Source of the DNA: Patescibacteria group bacterium
GTDB taxonomy: Bacteria; Patescibacteriota; WWE3; UBA101185; UBA10185
Length of the DNA stretch: 17,983 nt
Assembly: GCA_018818485.1 (NCBI GenBank)
Contig: JAHIRX010000009.1
Location: 1 to 17,983, forward strand
Reading direction: 5' to 3'
The notes below the pieces were generated by a model, which did no database searches, had not been told where the DNA came from, and saw only the letters and a program-made list of their open reading frames with translations. Below, piece after piece: positions 15,459 through 17,983 of the stretch (position 1 is the first letter of the stretch; every line of letters begins with the position of its first letter). Both the position numbers and the translations under genes were made by a program.

Positions 15459-15644
15459 TTATTTAGTAAGTATTAAGGTTAACAGTTCTTTAAATATATA
15501 GTCAAAAAGCATAATTAAAAGACCTACACCTAAGCTAATTCCAATGACGTAGCCAGTTAGTTTAACAGTTTCTTTTCTTTTTGGCCACTCAATTCTCTTG
15601 AGTTCGTCTATGGATTGTTTTGTAAAATTCAGTAAGCCTTTCAC
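15459..15644 (-). CDS. secE: Preprotein translocase subunit SecE, GTG start proposed
   Basis: SecE is the small helical clamp of the SecYEG channel. The signature FTKQSIDELKRIEWPKRKETVKLTGYV precedes a single membrane helix, and the length from the GTG at 15644 is 61 residues, typical for the short bacterial form. An in-frame ATG at 15707 would add 21 nonconserved residues, and another at 15653 overlaps the -10 box. The TTGAGA-17-TAGAAT promoter (15680-15652) should start RNA at about 15645, so the upstream starts would not be transcribed. The GTG at 15644 is therefore preferred, making the mRNA leaderless. It is first in secE-nusG-rplK-rplA. Confidence 0.85.
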   Translation of the reverse strand: MKGLLNFTKQSIDELKRIEWPKRKETVKLTGYVIGISLGVGLLIMLFDYIFKELLTLILTK

Positions 15645-15651
15645 GCCGCCC

Positions 15652-15680
15652 ATTCTAGCATCATTTTGGCATATTCTCAA
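15652..15680 (-). promoter_or_regulatory. Promoter of secE-nusG-rplK-rplA, leaderless
   Basis: TTGAGA (15680-15675), a 17-base spacer ending in TGC, then TAGAAT (15657-15652) make a strong extended -10 promoter on the minus strand. The expected start at about 15645 coincides with the GTG codon proposed for secE. It lies back-to-back with the M50 gene promoter, and no terminator separates the two. Confidence 0.7.
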
Positions 15681-15689
15681 TATTTTTGA

Positions 15690-15698
15690 TGGTATAAT
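15690..15698 (+). promoter_or_regulatory. Extended -10 promoter of the M50 protease gene, leaderless
   Basis: TGG directly precedes a perfect TATAAT (15693-15698), an extended -10. The nearest -35-like sequence, TTGGCA at 15666-15671, is 21 bases away, too far to be ideal. Transcription should begin at about 15705, leaving two or three bases before the ATG at 15708. It sits inside the upstream region of secE. Confidence 0.65.
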
Positions 15699-15707
15699 CC
15701 AGTACAT

Positions 15708-16313
15708 ATGCTTGATTTACTGTTTCAAAATCCCATAATTTTTGTGTTAGTTGCAGGTGCTTTAATTGTTTCCATATCAATTCATGAGTTTTCTCACGCT
15801 TTTACTGCTTACAAACTTGGTGATAGTACTCCTAAGAAGCTTGGTAGAGTAACATTAAATCCTAAAGCACACCTCGATCCTTTAGGTATAATATTCTTGA
15901 TGTTTACAGGTTTTGGGTGGGGAAGACCAGTTCCTTTTAATCCGTTTAATCTTAAAAATATTAAAAGAGATTCTGCAATAATTTCATTTGCAGGGCCACT
16001 TTCTAATTTTTTACTAGCAATAGTTTTATCTTTCGTAATAAAACTAACAGGAGGAGTAACTACTTTGTTTGGTGGTTTTTTGTACTTAACTATTTTATAT
16101 AACCTAATGCTTGGCTTTTTTAACTTAATTCCAGCGCATCCTTTAGATGGTTTTAAGGTAGTTCACGGGTTACTTCCAAATAACTTAGCTATACAATGGC
16201 AACAAATGCAACCCTTTGGAGTCTATATTTTACTCTTTCTAATAGTGACTGGTTCTACAGGTAATTTAATCGCTCCATTAGTTGGTAGAACAATGAATCT
16301 ACTAGGTCTATAA
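15708..16313 (+). CDS. Site-2-protease-like membrane metalloprotease, M50 family
   Basis: This 201-residue integral membrane protein has the zinc motif HEFSH at residues 26-30 in its first hydrophobic segment, and the third-ligand motif NLIPAHPLDG at about 138-147. Between them are AGPLSN and several membrane helices. This is the minimal core of the M50 family without PDZ or CBS domains. Family members cut substrates within the membrane, for example in regulated intramembrane proteolysis of anti-sigma factors or in clearing signal peptides. No substrate is visible next to it. The start is supported by a promoter whose RNA should begin two to three bases upstream. It diverges from secE, with no evident functional link. 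Confidence 0.92.
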   Translation: MLDLLFQNPIIFVLVAGALIVSISIHEFSHAFTAYKLGDSTPKKLGRVTLNPKAHLDPLGIIFLMFTGFGWGRPVPFNPFNLKNIKRDSAIISFAGPLSNFLLAIVLSFVIKLTGGVTTLFGGFLYLTILYNLMLGFFNLIPAHPLDGFKVVHGLLPNNLAIQWQQMQPFGVYILLFLIVTGSTGNLIAPLVGRTMNLLGL

Positions 16314-16349
16314 TTTGTTTTAGGTAGAGCATCTCCAGCCTTTAGTTAT

Positions 16350-16378
16350 TTGACACAAAATACCTATATTGGTAACAT
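16350..16378 (+). promoter_or_regulatory. Promoter of the structured RNA at 16385-16576
   Basis: TTGACA (16350-16355), a 17-base spacer ending in TGG, then TAACAT (16373-16378) form an extended -10 promoter with a consensus -35. Transcription should start near 16385. A perfect inverted repeat, GGTAACA (16371-16377) against TGTTACC (16384-16390), spans the -10 box and start. This could be an operator. Confidence 0.7.
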
Positions 16379-16384
16379 TTTATT

Positions 16385-16576
16385 GTTACCTAATGTGCTC
16401 GTGAAAATGGCCGTTGTGAATCTTCCAACGTTACATCCGGAGCGGGAACTTACATATCTAGCTGGGTTTACAGCTAGATTGCAGTACCCACTTATATTCA
16501 AACGGAGATCCGGCCGAGCACTCTGCTCAAACGGCACGTTGGGTCGAACTCATACCTCGCAATTGCGGGGTTTTTG
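16385..16576 (+). ncRNA. Probable structured non-coding RNA of about 190 nt (6S-like fold or folD leader)
   Basis: A good promoter and a strong intrinsic terminator bracket about 190 bases that are GC-richer than their surroundings and contain no convincing gene. A nested rod can be drawn by eye: ACCTAA (16388-16393) with TTGGGT (16539-16544); CGT with ACG; GCCGTT (16410-16415) with AACGGC (16530-16535); CCGGA (16437-16441) with TCCGG (16509-16513); and a perfect 9-pair tip, ATCTAGCTG (16456-16464) with CAGCTAGAT (16471-16479). The large inner loop holds a small hairpin, GAGCA-ctc-TGCTC, in its 3' strand. Length and layout recall 6S RNA, which inhibits RNA polymerase, but no 6S sequence was recognised. 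Because folD starts 19 bases after the terminator, a riboswitch-like leader is the main alternative. SRP RNA, tmRNA, RNase P and known folate or ZTP riboswitch motifs were not found. Confidence 0.6.
16554..16576 (+). terminator. Intrinsic terminator
   Basis: ACCTCGC (16554-16560) pairs with GCGGGGT (16565-16571) around an AATT loop, with one G-T pair, and is followed by a T run (16571-16575, then GTTT). It ends the RNA transcript just before the folD promoter. Confidence 0.85.
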
Positions 16577-16578
16577 TT

Positions 16579-16587
16579 TGGTAGAAT
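16579..16587 (+). promoter_or_regulatory. Extended -10 promoter of folD, leaderless
   Basis: TGG followed by TAGAAT (16582-16587) is an extended -10. The start seven bases on falls at about 16594, one base before the ATG at 16595. There is no good -35. It begins in the T run of the preceding terminator, so folD appears insulated and separately transcribed. Confidence 0.6.
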
Positions 16588-16594
16588 TTCTTAT

Positions 16595-17398
16595 ATGGAA
16601 TTTTTTAATGGCAAAAAGTATGCGGAGTTACTAGATGAAAAGATAAGAAAACATCTTGCTAGTAATCCAATAAATAAATCTTTAGCAATAATATTGATTG
16701 GGAGTGATCCTGCGTCAGAAAAGTATGTTGGTATAAAAGAAAGGCTTTGTAATCGTCTGGGAATACCTATTGAAGTACACAGAATAAGTGAAGATATTGC
16801 TGATAAGGACATATTTACTCAAGTAGAAAATATTTTTATCAATGACAATGTAAGTGGAGGAATAATACAACTACCTTTACCTAGAGAAACTTTAAACAAA
16901 GTCTTAGAATTAATACCCTTAGATAAGGATGTGGATCTGATATCTCCAAAGGCACAGGAAATATATTATTCAGGTAACTTCGCAAGGTTGTCTCCAGTTG
17001 TTAGAGCATTGGAATACTTTCTAGATGTAAACAAAATAGACACAGACGGATTAGATACATGTGTGATAGGTGACGGGTATCTAGTGGGTAAACCTGTTGT
17101 TCATTACTTAAAACAAAAAAATACAAATGTTAATCTATTATCAGATTACAGAATAGGGTGCGAGTTAAACTATCAATTATTAGTATTAAGTGCCGGGAAT
17201 CCAAGCTTAGTAAAAGGCCAAAACGTAGTCAAAGGTTGTCATATATTGGACTATGGATCTAGTGTAGTAAGTGGGAAGGTAAAAGGGGACTTAGATTTAG
17301 ACTCAGAATTAGATCATTTAGGTATTATTTCACCATCTCCAGGTGGGTTAGGCCCTTTAGTTACAAGGTTTTTACTATTTAACTTTCTTAAATTCTAA
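16595..17398 (+). CDS. folD: FolD-like methylenetetrahydrofolate dehydrogenase/cyclohydrolase, divergent cofactor site
   Basis: FolD interconverts 5,10-methylene-, methenyl- and 10-formyl-tetrahydrofolate in the cytoplasm. From the ATG at 16595 the protein has 267 residues, slightly short of the usual 280-300. Catalytic residues are present: Tyr44 and Lys48 in SEKYVGIK, the glutamine of GGIIQLPLP, and the aspartate of PLDKDVD. The C-terminal signature appears as SPSPGGLGPL. Several normally fixed positions differ: DVDG is DVDL, the CTP loop is LSP, and the dinucleotide motif G-R-S-x-x-VG is GDGYLVG, losing the Arg/Ser that usually bind the NADP phosphate. Cofactor preference may therefore differ, or dehydrogenase activity may be weak. 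An in-frame upstream ATG at 16574 lies in the terminator T run and was rejected. Confidence 0.88.
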   Translation: MEFFNGKKYAELLDEKIRKHLASNPINKSLAIILIGSDPASEKYVGIKERLCNRLGIPIEVHRISEDIADKDIFTQVENIFINDNVSGGIIQLPLPRETLNKVLELIPLDKDVDLISPKAQEIYYSGNFARLSPVVRALEYFLDVNKIDTDGLDTCVIGDGYLVGKPVVHYLKQKNTNVNLLSDYRIGCELNYQLLVLSAGNPSLVKGQNVVKGCHILDYGSSVVSGKVKGDLDLDSELDHLGIISPSPGGLGPLVTRFLLFNFLKF

Positions 17399-17420
17399 TC
17401 CTCTAGTGTATACCCTATAG

Positions 17421-17449
17421 TTGACTAAACATGGTGTTAGGGATATAAT
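17421..17449 (+). promoter_or_regulatory. Strong promoter of the lipoprotein gene
   Basis: TTGACT (17421-17426) and a perfect TATAAT (17444-17449) are separated by 17 bases. Transcription should start near 17456, leaving a leader of about 73 nt, unlike the leaderless genes nearby. Confidence 0.8.
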
Positions 17450-17465
17450 CACGGTACGAAAGCAC

Positions 17466-17490
17466 TGCACAAATAGGTGCGTTTTTCTTT
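17466..17490 (+). terminator. Weak terminator-like hairpin in the lipoprotein leader
   Basis: TGCAC (17466-17470) pairs with GTGCG (17477-17481), one pair being T-G, and is followed by TTTTTCTTT. Located between promoter and start codon, it could attenuate transcription, but the stem is short and may be insignificant. A second small stem, AAGCC (17509-17513) with GGCTT (17521-17525), encloses most of the Shine-Dalgarno sequence. Confidence 0.35.
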
Positions 17491-17528
17491 TTTAAATAAA
17501 TAAATAGAAAGCCAAAAGGAGGCTTAAA

Positions 17529-17983
17529 ATGGAAGAGAGAAAGTTTTTACTTTTCTTGTTTATAATTACCCTGCTTTTTACTGCTTGCACGCCAGACGAA
17601 ACTGCAAAAGGACCTGCACCAGAACAGATTCGGGATTTTCTCGATTCTTTAGATTTTGTTTCTGTTGCCGTTTGCAATGATGTGATGGAAAAGTCTGTAG
17701 GAGGTAATATTAAGGCCGCCTCAGAAATATGTGCTAGTGAGCTATCTAATATGATGATCGCTATGGACGGCTGGCCAGGTAAGGATTGTGATGGCTCTAT
17801 CCATAGTTGCGCAAGAGATGATGTAAATCATCTAGCATTTGAGATAGTGTACGCTATTGGCGAATACAATTCTAATGCTGAGGATAAGGTAACATTTGAT
17901 GGATGGGACGTTAATCCGTCTAACTCTACTGGAACCTCTTGCAGGCAGGCAATTGTAAAGGGACTTAATGACTGGGCTGCTGA
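17529..17983 (+). CDS. Secreted lipoprotein of unknown function (C-terminus beyond window)
   Basis: The frame is open for 151 codons to the window end. The N-terminus has charged MEERK, a hydrophobic stretch, then LLFTAC, a lipoprotein signal with the lipidated cysteine at residue 20. The mature part is acidic, with several further cysteines (CNDV, EICAS, DCDG, HSCAR, TSCRQ) that could form disulfides outside the cell. No family was recognised. The start is supported by a strong Shine-Dalgarno AGGAGG (17517-17522), six bases before the ATG, and by a consensus promoter upstream. It is on the same strand as folD but separately transcribed. Confidence 0.85.
   Translation, partial: MEERKFLLFLFIITLLFTACTPDETAKGPAPEQIRDFLDSLDFVSVAVCNDVMEKSVGGNIKAASEICASELSNMMIAMDGWPGKDCDGSIHSCARDDVNHLAFEIVYAIGEYNSNAEDKVTFDGWDVNPSNSTGTSCRQAIVKGLNDWAA

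Noticed and set aside
16441..16560. A tRNA or tmRNA gene (TCGAAC resembles a T loop)
   Set aside because: No acceptor stem, no 7-base anticodon loop and no CCA end fit together.
16385..16594. A THF or ZTP riboswitch upstream of folD
   Set aside because: The conserved cores I know for these classes were not seen, and folD seems to have its own promoter after the terminator. An unknown switch is not excluded.
16350..16634. Plus-strand open frame across the gap before folD
   Set aside because: It begins at the -35 of the RNA promoter, spans the terminator and overlaps folD out of frame; its protein has no family features.
17492..17677. Minus-strand open frame at the right end
   Set aside because: It is antisense to the lipoprotein signal peptide and leader, which have a promoter and a strong Shine-Dalgarno site.

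Overview
The window looks like an AT-rich chromosome segment from a small-genome bacterium, most likely of the Candidate Phyla Radiation (Patescibacteria). Pointers are the compact, often overlapping genes, the very large beta-rich surface proteins, reduced housekeeping proteins, and many start codons placed where transcription should begin. TGA ends several genes (beta, rplK), so lineages that read TGA as an amino acid are excluded. I cannot name the phylum from this sequence.

Layout. (1) Bases 1-7454, minus strand: two paralogous giant surface proteins in tandem. Each has a MerR-type DNA-binding head, a charged linker, one membrane helix and a long phage-tail-fibre-like exterior. The complete one has 1795 residues and carries a LamG lectin fold split by a glycine-rich insertion. 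The second runs off the left edge. A gene-free stretch (1326-2066) with short repeats lies between them. (2) Bases 7455-7722: a divergent control region. (3) Bases 7723-13778, plus strand: a seven-gene F1-type ATPase cluster in the order c-like, b, delta, alpha, gamma, beta, epsilon. The F1 catalytic residues are intact. The c-like subunit, however, lacks the ion-binding carboxylate, carries an added secreted domain, and no a subunit is present. (4) Bases 13775-15644, minus strand: secE-nusG-rplK-rplA, convergent on and overlapping the ATPase cluster by 4 bases. (5) Bases 15708-17983, plus strand: an M50-family membrane protease, a probable structured non-coding RNA of about 190 nt with a strong terminator, a FolD-like folate enzyme, and the start of a secreted lipoprotein.

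The most striking point is the link between regions 1 and 3. The added extracytoplasmic domain of the c-like subunit aligns over roughly 130 residues with the domain near the C-terminus of the divergently transcribed giant protein. A catalytically competent F1 head, a membrane ring without an ion-binding residue, no visible a subunit and a shared exterior domain together suggest a repurposed rotary ATPase acting on the cell surface rather than a normal ATP synthase. That function is inference.

A second theme is leaderless transcription. For the c-like gene, b, secE, the M50 gene and folD, a -10 box sits so that transcription should begin at, or within a few bases of, the start codon. Beta, epsilon and the lipoprotein instead carry clear Shine-Dalgarno sequences.
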